Source: Bugula neritina
Lineage: Eukaryota; Bryozoa; Gymnolaemata; Cheilostomatida; Bugulidae
NCBI GenBank assembly: GCA_964035545.1
Contig: OZ037768.1
Coordinates: 14,012,175 to 14,076,174, forward strand
Direction: 5' to 3'
Length of the DNA: 64,000 nucleotides
Position numbers and translations under genes: made by a program. The notes beneath the pieces were generated by a model, which saw nothing but the letters and a program-made list of their open reading frames with translations, did no database searches and was not told the DNA's origin. Positions 44,293-54,096 of the stretch are shown here, in pieces (position 1 is the first letter of the stretch; each line of letters begins with the position of its first letter).

Positions 44293-45180
44293 ATGACAGA
44301 AAGAGGCACAGAGCTACCCATTCGGAGGAATGAAGGTGAGGAAGATAACGTTGCTATACCTATAGAACCAGAAGTGAGAGTGCATAGGGAATGTTATGAA
44401 GAGAAGTACCGGCTAAGGGTGCCCACCTTCTCAGGTGAGGAGCCGGTGGAGCAATTCGTTCAGGAATTCCAAGATGTAATGGAGGTTGCACAGTGGCCAC
44501 CCCGAATAGCATTGCTCAAGCTCCGGATGGCGCTGTCAGACAAAGCCAAGCCATACGGAGTGGGACCAGACATCGACGGGATCTTTGCTTCCCTGCGGGC
44601 CCGTTTTGGTATCTCCGCTGTAGATGCGCGGGCCCGTCTCCACAGATTGCGGCGTGATCCTCACACGCCGCTACAAGAGCACGCTACCACGGTAATGAGG
44701 CTGGCGCAGATCGCGTTCCGCGATCTGCCGCAAGTAAACCGTGAGAGGTACACTTATGATGCCTTCGTGCAATCCATCAACGACTTGGGACTCCATCACC
44801 AACTCCTGGCGAGGGGAGTCACCACGGTCGAAGGTGCGCTTGCAGAAGGGGAAGCTTACCTTCTGGCCAGTCAGCTGCACCGGAACCGTGTGACTTCTCG
44901 TCAGGTGGACATGGAGCCCTCCGCTGCTCCTACCGCTTCTAACGCGGAAACCCCAGCGGTGGCCAAGGTGACGCAGATGACGGTGGCATCGAAGGTCGCA
45001 CAAATGACCGACATGCTAGCCGAACTGGTCTCCGCCTTGGCCCCTCTCAGCCAGCTAGACACCACCCGTGAGCTTGACGGGCCACCGGTGCAGTCGCCTG
45101 GTAGAGGACACCCCTCCTGCTGGGAGTGCGGAAGACCAGGACACTTCCAGAAACACTGTCCCGACTTCAACCAGGGTTAA
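44293..45180 (+). CDS. Gag polyprotein of element B
   Basis: 295 aa, intact. The capsid-like domain (VPTFSGEEPVEQFVQEFQDV, then FGISAVDARARLHRL, then YDAFVQSINDLGLHHQL) matches element A's Gag closely. A single zinc knuckle at the C-terminus, CWECGRPGHFQKHC, has standard C-x2-C-x4-H-x4-C spacing. It ends at TAA 45178-45180, which lies inside the GTTAAAC heptamer. Relative to element A, this copy lacks 4 nt just upstream of the heptamer, so Gag enters the site in a different frame and stops there. The start ATG is 34 nt after the 5' LTR. Confidence 0.88.
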   Translation: MTERGTELPIRRNEGEEDNVAIPIEPEVRVHRECYEEKYRLRVPTFSGEEPVEQFVQEFQDVMEVAQWPPRIALLKLRMALSDKAKPYGVGPDIDGIFASLRARFGISAVDARARLHRLRRDPHTPLQEHATTVMRLAQIAFRDLPQVNRERYTYDAFVQSINDLGLHHQLLARGVTTVEGALAEGEAYLLASQLHRNRVTSRQVDMEPSAAPTASNAETPAVAKVTQMTVASKVAQMTDMLAELVSALAPLSQLDTTRELDGPPVQSPGRGHPSCWECGRPGHFQKHCPDFNQG

Positions 45181-47212
45181 ACTACGACGGCCCGCGGATG
45201 CTCCCACATCCGGCGGGCCGCCGTTAAAACCCCAAGGGACACAGTGGCGTCCGCCACGCCGGACACCCGTCCGGGACCTCGCGGAACGGCCACCAGGATG
45301 GCAAGCAGGCTGTACAAGCCGCTCGCCGCCGGTGTTCTCAATGCTACCCCGCAACAGGTTCGACAAACGACGGACCGCAGAGTCTGCGAGGGGAAGGGCC
45401 CAAACGTTGCAAGGCGTGGCGCCACCCCCTCGACAGCTGGTCCCCAGTCGTCGTCAGGAACCTAACCCCTCCGCCAGGGCGAGGGAGAAGAGGTCACCCA
45501 AGATACCACTACATCCCCACGAGAGCAGCCTGTTTCTACCAGGACAGATAGCCGGCAAGCCTGCCAAATTCCTGTTAGACACGGGCTGCACCACCAACCT
45601 CCTGGGTCGTCGATTCTTCGACACACTCAGCGCTCAGATCAGAAGCAGGTTGGGACCGTACGAAGGCGATCATGGCACCCTGGCAGACGGGTCGTGCATC
45701 CCCTTCTACGGTATCATTGAACTCCCTGGGAGCGTCTGTGACCAGACCATCCAGGAAAGGTTCATAGTCGGACAGCTCCAAGAGGACGCCATTCTTGAGA
45801 TGCCATTTTTACAACGACACGGGTGTCACATCGATTTTGGCAAATCTGCGATGTTTATGGGCGGCCGGGAGCTCGCCTGTGTCGATAAGTTTGGCCATCC
45901 CCTAACGGGAGAAGAGCCGATAGTACGTACCTGTACTATGCCCGGCCACTCCCGGGACACCGTCCACCGCCAGGTAGACGGTGGCCGTACCTCCAGGCCG
46001 GGAGCTGTAGAGAGCGCGCACCCAAACGTCCCACCTGTCCGCAGCTCTAACCAGCTGACACGGAGAGGAAAGACCTCGGTGCCATGCCTCCACTCCCCCT
46101 CGGAGACAGTGAATCTACCACCCACCTCTCCACCAAGCTGTACTCCTTCTGTTCAAGAAGATAACAGCAGGCCATCGCGGGAAACCGCGATGGGAAGTCC
46201 TCTAGAAAGCCCGTCTCCAGGGCGAAGGACTGCCTCACCCCACGCCCCACACAGCCAGGGGACTCGTGGGAGAGAATCAGACGGTTGTGTAGATAACGAG
46301 AAGCGCCAAGAGACGGCCACGTTACTACACAAAACCGAGGCTACACCTCACCTTGGGGACCCTGACATGCCCCTAGAGGTGGCACAGGACCCCCACGCCG
46401 AACCCGTCTCAGCCGATGGCGTCAAGGAGCTACGACACCTCCAGGAACATATTCCGGGGGTGGTAGCCGACGTCTATCGAATAAAACGGGAAGGGCGACG
46501 ACCCAGTGACAAACAACGGAAGCAGGGCTGCGCCGAGTGGCAGCTGTACTGCCGACGTTGGAACGCACTGCGGATCGGGCCGGATGGTCTATTGACCATA
46601 TCTTTGGCCGCTAACCACAACCAGCCAGACCAGGAGAGGACCCTCTGTCCTGCCGCCATCCGCCGAGAGTTGATAGAAGAGGTACACCAACAGGCTCACG
46701 GGGGAGCCCAACAAGTGCTCACCGAACTACAACTCTGGTGGTATTGGCCTAACATGGAGCGTGAAGTACGACGCAGAGTTAAGCAGTGCAGAGTCTGCCG
46801 GGCCAGTAAGCACGGCCGCCCTCCTGACAAGGTGGGGCGGCAAAGGCAAAGTGCAGAAAGACCCGGGCAGACGGAGACTGCTGACCTGGTCGACAAACCG
46901 CCCAGGATGCAACCCAAAGCAGTGGCGAGGCAGGAAAAGCCACACCCGTTCAGGGAAGTGCGCTCACCGCCTTCAGCGTGCAAGCTGCCGCCACCACTTC
47001 CTAGGTCAGGAACCGACCTGGAAGTGCAAAACCCCCCCACGGGAGGGGCTCCGTACGGAGATGCTGGGGAAGCTCCATTTGTCACAAATTGGCTGGAAGC
47101 ACCACCCGTGAGACGTGACCGTCCATGGGCGAGTAAACCGCCCTGGCTGAGGACAACACTTCCCCAGGCTCCGTATGGAGATGCTAGGAAAGCTCCATTT
47201 GTCACAAACTAG
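45068..47212 (+). CDS. Pol of element B: protease and integrase zinc domain only
   Basis: A 714-codon open frame overlapping gag by about 110 nt. The aspartic protease has LLDTGCTTNLLGRRF near 45570 and DGSCIPFYGIIELPG. It is followed by a proline-rich, non-conserved stretch. The frame then matches the region just after RNase H in element A (KELRHLQEHIPGVVADVYR, KREGRRPS) and an HHCC zinc-binding domain (HQQAHGG, WYWPNMEREVRRRVKQCRVC). RT, RNase H and the integrase catalytic core are missing, yet the frame stays open across both joins. It ends at TAG 47210-47212 within a 120-bp tandem duplication. Confidence 0.85.
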   Translation: MSLTGHRCSRLVEDTPPAGSAEDQDTSRNTVPTSTRVKLRRPADAPTSGGPPLKPQGTQWRPPRRTPVRDLAERPPGWQAGCTSRSPPVFSMLPRNRFDKRRTAESARGRAQTLQGVAPPPRQLVPSRRQEPNPSARAREKRSPKIPLHPHESSLFLPGQIAGKPAKFLLDTGCTTNLLGRRFFDTLSAQIRSRLGPYEGDHGTLADGSCIPFYGIIELPGSVCDQTIQERFIVGQLQEDAILEMPFLQRHGCHIDFGKSAMFMGGRELACVDKFGHPLTGEEPIVRTCTMPGHSRDTVHRQVDGGRTSRPGAVESAHPNVPPVRSSNQLTRRGKTSVPCLHSPSETVNLPPTSPPSCTPSVQEDNSRPSRETAMGSPLESPSPGRRTASPHAPHSQGTRGRESDGCVDNEKRQETATLLHKTEATPHLGDPDMPLEVAQDPHAEPVSADGVKELRHLQEHIPGVVADVYRIKREGRRPSDKQRKQGCAEWQLYCRRWNALRIGPDGLLTISLAANHNQPDQERTLCPAAIRRELIEEVHQQAHGGAQQVLTELQLWWYWPNMEREVRRRVKQCRVCRASKHGRPPDKVGRQRQSAERPGQTETADLVDKPPRMQPKAVARQEKPHPFREVRSPPSACKLPPPLPRSGTDLEVQNPPTGGAPYGDAGEAPFVTNWLEAPPVRRDRPWASKPPWLRTTLPQAPYGDARKAPFVTN
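45176..45220 (+). promoter_or_regulatory. recoding signal: GTTAAAC plus GC hairpin (element B)
   Basis: GTTAAAC at 45176-45182, then a 5-nt spacer. The hairpin has its 5' arm at 45188-45200, loop CTCCCA at 45201-45206 and 3' arm at 45207-45220: 13 bp with one bulged G at 45212. The layout is the same as in element A. Here the Gag frame ends on the TAA within the heptamer and pol lies in the +1 frame, so fusion would need +1 slippage or stop bypass rather than the -1 slip expected in A. Confidence 0.65.
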
Positions 47213-47287
47213 CTGGAGGCACCACCCGTGAGACGTGACCGTCCACGGGCGAGTAAACCGCCTTGGTTGGTGACGACACCTCGAAAA
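47048..47287 (+). repeat. 120-bp tandem duplication in pol of element B
   Basis: The unit starting GCTCCGTACGGAGATGCT at 47048 repeats from 47168 with several substitutions. The second unit carries the TAG that ends pol. Confidence 0.85.
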
Positions 47288-47545
47288 CGGTGTTCTAGAC
47301 CAACCCCCGCGTATCTCGAGGACTTACCAGGTGCCGTTCAGGGCGCGGTCAAACGTCCCACGAGGTGCCGTACGGGGAAGAGAGCAAGACGTGGAAGTTG
47401 TGAACACCACGAGAATATCAACTTTTGCTTCGGCGGAATCTCAAACGAGATTCATACGCCGGAAGTAATAAGTCCTAGCCACGTTTCACAACCACGCTGC
47501 TCGCTCTTTCATCACATTGATACAGCTTTGAGTAGACGTACGTAG
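47228..47545 (+). pseudogene. Pol C-terminal remnant of element B
   Basis: In another frame from the 714-codon ORF. It includes HENINFCFGGI, matching HANINFCEGGI near the Pol C-terminus of element A, and ends shortly before the third gene. Confidence 0.6.
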
Positions 47546-47575
47546 AAATCATAAACATACCACTCTCATTCACAA

Positions 47576-48603
47576 TGGCTTGCCAAGAATCGAGAGGTGA
47601 GTTAGTTATGTTTTTGGTACGAGGACTAAACTGCATTAATCAGCTTAACTGTAACAGAATAAGCTGGAGACTCGGTAATGATTTTTAGTGGTGAGAATTC
47701 ACATTGACTCTAAGACTGAACAGTCTGTTACAGCAGTGTGTGTTTTCGATCAACTATTCATTAGCTGAGTCTCACGAGTGTCTAATTGAGTTAAGTACTC
47801 ACCAGGCTGTATACGCCGGCTGTACTCAGTGTACCCTCTTACACTGTTATACTCTTGCAGATCACATTCGATCGACCAACTCCGGGTCACAAGATCTACA
47901 CCCCCTCTCCTCCTTGGACAACGGACCGGAAACGGACAACGGACTGCCCGTGGCACTACGTCGAAGACATAAATGGGTGTCACGACGGATGGAGTGACAA
48001 ATTGAAGAAGCCTGGGGACCAAGTGGCTCACATTGAACCTGCCACGTGTGTTATGAGGAGCTTCCCTCACACCAAGGACTACGGCTGCATGTGAATGCAC
48101 ACTTCCTACTACGCTTCTGTCCGTGCGGATTTCACGACGTATACCCCTACCCCGTCGTGGCATATATGATGGACTGTTTCGCAGGCGAAGGCTATGTAGT
48201 GGACGCGGACAATTACGACCAGTATCTAGAAGCCGTCAGACCAGTGGTTAAGAAGGCTTTGACCTGGGCCGCATTATCCTCCGGGTTTTATACACTGCTA
48301 ACAGCCCCCCGTCAGAAATCCCCTATGGTAAAAACGGTCGCTGCAGTCATACCCCGGCCAGACAACACCCCCATGGAAGCATCAAATTCTCCAGAAGAAG
48401 CGACGCCAACTCCAACCAGGCCTAACCGACTAGCAACTGTTGAGGAAAGACTCCTACGACTGCAGGATGAATTCACCCAATTGGCCCCCGACTTACTCAG
48501 CACTACAATGAGCCTTAGTGAACTAAAGGGCTCAGTGGGACGCCTTAAGCGTAGATTACGTGCACGGCAAGCACGACACCGGATCCAGACCCTGCAAAAC
48601 TAG
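47576..48603 (+). pseudogene. third gene of element B: C2H2 zinc-finger / coiled-coil protein, with stops
   Basis: Homologue of element A's third gene. A frame from about 47860 to 48603 is interrupted by TGA at 47995-47997 and 48034-48036. After the second stop come a C2H2 finger (codons from 48040: C-x2-C-x12-H-x3-H), the FCPCG word, a tyrosine where A has the second-finger histidine, a conserved VDADNYDQYLEAV block, and a basic heptad-like C-terminus (LATVEERLLRLQDEFTQLAP, then RLKRRLRARQARHR). An ATG at 47576 followed by a GTGAGT donor at 47597 and a cttgcag acceptor before 47860 would join in frame, so the gene may be made from a spliced RNA. Confidence 0.6.
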
Positions 48604-48860
48604 GAGCTGGAAGTTGACAATTCCACCCCGCATATCCTCGGGGTACTACATTGTGATCATGTAAATACTTGATCTGCTAACGACCGATCTGTGTAACGAT
48701 CCAGATCTCTCTCTCTGTAGCTGGCCAGCTGTGTGTTGGCCGTCTCCTTATCTTACTTATATATATGTCGTACGTTTGATATTTCTTTTCTTTTTCTTTG
48801 TGGATTTTCCTTACTTATGTCATTTTTGCATTATTATACTATTTTGTTTTATAAGAAAGT

Positions 48861-48883
48861 GGGCTTTCTGCTGGTGGGGGCGG
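48861..48883 (+). promoter_or_regulatory. polypurine tract region of element B
   Basis: 23 nt directly before the 3' LTR, ending GGTGGGGGCGG. Identical at 21 of 23 positions to the same place in element A, including the unusual GGGCTTTCTGCTGG upstream of the purines. Confidence 0.7.
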
Positions 48884-49228
48884 TGTAATGGGATTACGTA
48901 GTATAATAATGGGGTCGTCCCCTCTTGTATGGAATACTTATAACTATGTTCTACTATCCAATCAGAGGGACCAGAAGACAAGGTTCCGGTCAAGTAACTG
49001 TGCGCGATTAGCTAGCAGAAACCATGTGTTGTTGAGAGCAGGGACTCGTAGTAGTAACATGTGTTTATAATTGATTGATGTATTGTGGTATTCTGATGTG
49101 ATGTTATAATTATGTTTAGCGAGTTAAATAAAGGTTATCGTACGCAAACTCTATTAGTAGTTGCTAGTTAAATTGACATTAAATACGCAGGCAATCCACG
49201 CTTAATAATTGTGCTAAAACTCACAACA
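48884..49228 (+). repeat. 3' LTR of element B
   Basis: 345 bp; identical to 43914-44258 except for one A/G difference seen at about 48967. Confidence 0.93.
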
Positions 49229-49310
49229 CTATGTACAAAAATAGTAAATTAATAAAATAACAACTACAAATAAATCACTTTAAACGTTCGCATGAATACT
49301 AAACAATGAC

Positions 49311-50144
49311 TATCAACATCGTCTATCAGTATCACTAATACTCACACTGACAGTATAACTATAAAGTTCTACAAGTAAAAGTATTACTCATACTCATAGT
49401 GATAGATCATTGAGTCATGCTGATACTTATACTATCACTCAGTGATACTGATAGTATGAGTATACGTATCGGTATCACTATCAGTATCTGCTATGGCCTA
49501 TGCCCTATGATGCCCTAGGCCTATGGCCATAGTATGGGCTATGGGCTAGGAGCATGAGTATTACTATTATTATTAAGAATAAGTTTAACCAACAATCAAG
49601 TAGTAGTTTTACAGCTGTCAGAGAGCAAGGTTGAGAGTTAGCACTTGTAGGATTCACATTACTTATTGCTGATAACTCATTACTGATAACTTATTACTAT
49701 TAGTTATTACGTATTGTAAAAAAACTATTGTTCGTTTGTAAACAATTATTATTCGGTCGAGTTTCCAATTTTTAGTTTACAATATTGACAATTCTAATTA
49801 GTATTACTACTTTAATTTAGCATCGTCAAATTGTTCTTTGACATCATTGCTAGATTCGTCATTGACCGTATATTAGCACGTTTTCAAACAATCCTTGAGG
49901 TCTAGTAATAAACTGCATTAAACATAATGTGTATAAAGGTTTATAGAACAAGAGATCCTCCAAGTCAAAGGCTAATATCTACAGCAACATAATAATATAA
50001 ACAAAACGGCCACCTAATCTATGACTGTCGATATGTTTATTATAGTTTATTAACTCCAAAAATTCATTTGTAATCGATTAAACAGCATTTACGGCAAAAG
50101 ACTGATTGAATAAAGCTATAATTTTAGATTTTTATTCAAAAATA
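49311..50144. other. non-coding, low-complexity region
   Basis: 49.32-49.50 kb is AGTATCACTATCAGTATG-type cryptic repeat. 49.49-49.55 kb is palindrome-rich (see findings). No gene. The promoter of the secreted cysteine-rich gene may lie at the right edge. Confidence 0.45.
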
Positions 50145-53100
50145 ATGGCATTGCTATCAAACATTTATTTATACGTAATTGAAGGACTTATGTTCGTTTA
50201 CTTGAGTGTGTACTGCACTCACCTTGAAGTAAGTTGTTGCTAGTACGTATGCCCTACATGTAATTCATGTTCAGATAAATATTTAAAATTTTTTGCTATT
50301 GATTAGTATTTACTAAAATAACAATATTAAGCACAACATAATTACTATGCTTAATTTTACTGTTACTGTTAGTGTGATAGTATTGCCATTGGTATTGCAG
50401 TATAAGTACCAGTATGAGCATTAGTATTTATTGTACTTATAGGAATTACAAAATTTAGAAACATTAGCCTTAACCTCAAATTTATTAAAATGTTATTGCT
50501 TGTTTTTATAGTCACAAGCTAGTGTACTTTTAATGTGAATTAAAATTATCTACAAAACAAATGCACGAATCTACTGTAACTTCCTTTTCGTATAACTACC
50601 TGAGGCTATTGCATTGTCAGAGTGTAGCTGTTGCTCATAGTTATAGATTGATCTATTGAACAAGCATGTAACTCTTGATATTTATAAGTTTAGAAACTTG
50701 GTTGATCGTAGGTTAAATTTTTTAATGCAAATGTGTTGAAGGCTAACTCCCGCAGAGGTAAACAATTTTAGCTTATAAGTACACTATAACTATAAAATGT
50801 TGTAGAATTGTACAATTGTTTGTGCTAAAAAATTCTTACACTTGTTGACACATTTAGTAAGTTATATAAAAATGCCACTTTTAAGTACTTTTACTTACTT
50901 ATTACTTACTTATTGAAGAAGTCCGTAACGAGGTTACATTTCGTATCAGCTCATAACTTCTACTGTCTTTGCCACTATTGACCTCCACATTTTTCTCTCT
51001 TGTGCCAGATCTATACATTAATAAAATGTAACGTTAGCATATGTTTTGAGGTCTTTTTTGACAATATCAACCCTTGATATTTTCCCAGCCCACTGGGATA
51101 TTTTGCCGGGTAGTTAAGATATATCTCTAGTGCTTGCTTGGCTGGTGCACCTTCTGGTAGTCTGAGAAGGTGCCCAAGTCATCTTACTCTTTTTGTTCTT
51201 ATGGTGTGGGACTAAGGTTTCTGCCATGTCTTCTTGTACAGCTCATCATTAGGCTACTGATATTTTGAGGCCATCTCACCTTTTATATTTTACGAAACAG
51301 GTTTCTTTGGCATATGTCGATGTTGTGACCTCTCTCTTGTGTGATTGAGTATAGTTCACCGTTATAAAGATACTTCTTATTAGTGAATCGAAGAGTCTCG
51401 TCTTGGTATTCAGGCCAATTCGTTTGTGTGTCAGTATTTTGCTAATGTTGCTGTATGCCACTGTTACTAGTTGGTTTCGGCTGTCTATGTCGTTTTGTGT
51501 CAGGAGGGTTGAGCCTAGGTATTTACACTTCTCCCACTGCTTTTGCTTAAGTATTTTTAATGTTTAATAATTAGCCAACAGTTTATTGTTGAATTATTTT
51601 TATTTTATAAACTAGTAAACTGTTTTTTCTTGTATATTTGTGTTGGTATAATCAAAGTATATGTTCATATAGAACATGGTTTAGTTAGTTACTAACTTTA
51701 TGACAAATTTCATTTGTAACTTGAAATAACTGTGCAAAAACTTGTTTCTCTTAAAACTAATAAACTATTATCATGCTTTACAATAGCCAAATATATTTTT
51801 CAATAATTCATTACATAAACTTGAAACTAAATTTAAATATTATGTGTTAGTAAAAGAGTGTTTGGTTTTCAATTTCTTTCTAATATGTGTATCTTGATAT
51901 TAATGTGTTTCTAAACAGAGAATTTTTTTACAACTGAACAACTAGCATATGGTATAATTATTTCAATAACTATATAAACCTTATATTGAAGCCATGCTTT
52001 TATAAACTATTTCAGATGATGATTTTTATGTTGCAGCTTGATGATTACTGGTTTACAAGCAGTCAAGTACTGTATAAAGAAAAGTTAAATGATGGTGTTG
52101 ACTGTATGGACTCTAATAACAATACATACTCACATTTACAAACGTGGGCGGAGCAAGGTGTTTGTTCTACTGTTACATGCTTTCAGGTCTGTGCAAATTC
52201 AGTTATAATTATACAGAATTAGAGAAGTTTTGATTTAAAATGTTTATTTAGGCTTGAATATTTGTTTATTTTCAACGTGATACAAAATATAAATATGTTT
52301 TGCAAGGTTGTTTTAATTCATTAATCTTACAAACACTTATTCCAGAAATGAATAGTTTACAGTGGCACGTTTTACACAGGTTTTTACTATAATTTTAGTA
52401 CAATTTGTTTATATTGTTATAACTTGCCACTATATTTACACAATTTAAAAAAAAAAAGTTTAAAAGAGTGTAAAATAGGAACGTAATATGTACACATTAT
52501 GATAGTATGCCAATAACACTAATTATCAAGTAGTTTCCCTAATTAAGCTAAGCATATTGTATTAAAATAAACCACACCAAACAGCACTATTGTGATATTT
52601 TTTATAAAATAAATTACTCTATGGAATATTAGTAAATATGCACCTACATACATGCATATATATTGTTGGGAATTTGCTGACATTTTACTTCAAATAGTGG
52701 ATGTTCTCAATAAGGTGATGTTTTAATATAATTTGTCTATAAAGTGCAGGAATATTTACGATTATACTTTTACTTGAATGTGCCTAATGTACAGTATGTA
52801 ATCAGTGCAATATATCACAATGTAAGCTACAGTCTAACTTTGAATATTTGTAGGCTGTGAGTGGAAATTTTGTGGTGAAATCGTCCTGTCGACAGCCTCT
52901 TGAAGCTGAAAATCCTGATCCTGTTAACTGTTACTTTACAGGTATGCTATTTTTAGTATCTGTAATAAATAAATCATAGCATATCAACAGAATACTACAT
53001 ACATTTTATGTTTTAATTTTCAATGCTTTGAGATTGATTTTGGTTTGCTAGATTTAATTATTTGATTGTATTTTGCTATATCTTTTATTTATATGTTGCA

Positions 53101-53459
53101 ACTCTATACTAGTTAGGGCTTTCTAAAATGTATGATAATAAATGCTTTTTAAATTACTAGCTTATGTTTGAGGCAAACTGCTTAAATTACTTTTAGATAA
53201 CTAACTCAACTAATTGTTTATCAAAATTACTAAAATTTGTTATGTAGGCAATGAATCTGCTACCTATCCTCATTGCTGCCCTGTCTTACATTGTCCAGAA
53301 GATCAAGTCTACAACATAACTACAGTAACCGGTTGTGCTGATCGAGCATCAAACTTCTCTTGTTCCATTTGGAAGAAATCTGATGGGTGTAACACAACCA
53401 ACAGACTGTATAACTTCACTTCTGTGTATTGTCAAAAATCCTGTGAATTTTGTACTTAA
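50145..53459 (+). CDS. secreted protein with SVC-type and ShK-type cysteine domains
   Basis: Four exons: 50145-50228, 52037-52186, 52854-52941 and 53248-53459, with phases 0, 0, 1 and total 534 nt (177 aa). Exon 1 gives a hydrophobic N-terminus (MALLSNIYLYVIEGLMFVYL) usable as a signal peptide; its assignment rests only on phase and the GTAAGT donor. Residues 51-123 hold eight cysteines (51, 71, 76, 90, 104, 117, 118, 123) with YPHCCPVLHC, the pattern of single-domain von Willebrand C (SVC) proteins. Residues 137-176 hold six cysteines (137, 146, 155, 169, 173, 176) ending YCQKSCEFC, an ShK-type fold. ShK domains occur in proteases, immune and channel-acting proteins, so function cannot be assigned. 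Several N-x-S/T sites. Confidence 0.72.
50905..51545 (-). pseudogene. LINE reverse-transcriptase C-terminal relic
   Basis: In intron 1 of the secreted-protein gene. On the minus strand it reads KYLGSTLLTQNDIDSRNQLV, then AYSNISKILTHKRIGLNTKT, then, after a break, LGHLLRLPEGAPAKQALE, typical of the segment after the LINE RT catalytic core. Frameshifted and without clear ends. Confidence 0.6.
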
Positions 53460-54096
53460 AATTTATTTCAATTTTAATAATGTATTGAAATATATTTTTT
53501 TAGCATAAAACTTTTATTTTATATGGGTTTTTGTGTGTAAAGTATAGTTTCACAACTAGACTATGGAAATGCAAGTATTATGCTTTGTTCTACTGCCATG
53601 TTTAATAACATTAAATTCCTTTCAGTGTTTACCTTTGCAATGGTACTTGGTCTATACATTTAATATGAATGTCATGTTCTATAAGTACAGGTTATGTCTT
53701 GATAAAAGTATTATAAATACAGATTATGCATGCATAAATACATTAAATTGTTTAATATATTAGTATTCTATTATTTCAAGTTTATGTACAACATTTAAGC
53801 AATATGTCAACTTTTACGAAATTATAAAAAGAATATGATGCTGCCAACCAAAGTTAATGTTGGTGTTGCTATAATCATTGGTTTTAAAGTATATTAAAAG
53901 TACCCTATTGAAGAAAATAGTTTTTTTGTAACAAGCTTCGTATGAAAAGTTTTAATGAATATTTTGTCAAATTATTAATAAATGCTGATGAAGAACCTGA
54001 TTTGATTCTGATGATTTACAATATTCATTTAATTGGCTTACATAGATGTAATAAAATCAGTCTAAATTATAAGGGTACTGTTACAAGTTGCTCAGT
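53460..54096. other. 3' flank of the secreted-protein gene
   Basis: AT-rich; probable 3' UTR then spacer. A 66-codon frame at 53563-53763 has no supporting features. Confidence 0.45.

Larger units (their letters stand above)
43914..49228 (+). mobile_element. Ty3/gypsy element B, young, RT-deleted (non-autonomous)
   Basis: 5.3-kb LTR element on the plus strand inside element D's LTR. The 345-bp LTRs (TGTAATGG to CACAACA) differ at one base by eye (about 44000 versus 48967). The right flank starts CTATG; the left flank ends CTGG where CTATG is expected, so the target duplication is imperfect. Contents: primer site, gag, recoding site, an open pol carrying only protease and the integrase zinc domain, a pol C-terminal remnant, a zinc-finger third gene with two stops, and a polypurine tract. 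Coding parts are far more GC-rich than the host. Closely related to element A. Confidence 0.9.
42971..49305 (-). repeat. 5' LTR of element D, interrupted twice
   Basis: LTR pieces at 42971-43080, 43844-43913 and 49229-49305 together match 38721-38956. The gaps are filled by a LINE fragment and by element B. Confidence 0.85.
38716..49310 (-). mobile_element. Ty3/gypsy element D, with nested LINE and element B
   Basis: A complete but decayed minus-strand gypsy element bounded by perfect 5-bp duplications ATGAC (38716-38720 and 49306-49310). The left LTR is intact (38721-38956). The right LTR starts at 42971 but is split twice: a LINE at 43081-43843 and element B at 43914-49228. It resumes at 49229 and ends at 49305. 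Without these insertions the element is about 4.5 kb. Internal order on the minus strand is gag, PR, RT, RH, IN, all with stops and frameshifts. Primer-site-like TGG lies at 42968-42970 and a purine tract TGTGGGAGA at 38957-38965. Confidence 0.88.

Noticed and set aside
46696-47205. 169-codon minus-strand frame, and similar antisense frames over elements A and B
   Set aside because: Shadows of the GC-rich gag and pol genes on the other strand; no domain or start context.
47750-48163. 137-codon minus-strand frame
   Set aside because: Antisense to the third gene of element B; no recognisable features.
51986-52222. Methionine at 51986 as start of the secreted-protein gene
   Set aside because: It lies upstream of a clear ttgcag acceptor at 52036 and gives no signal peptide; the exon at 50145 fits phase and secretion better.
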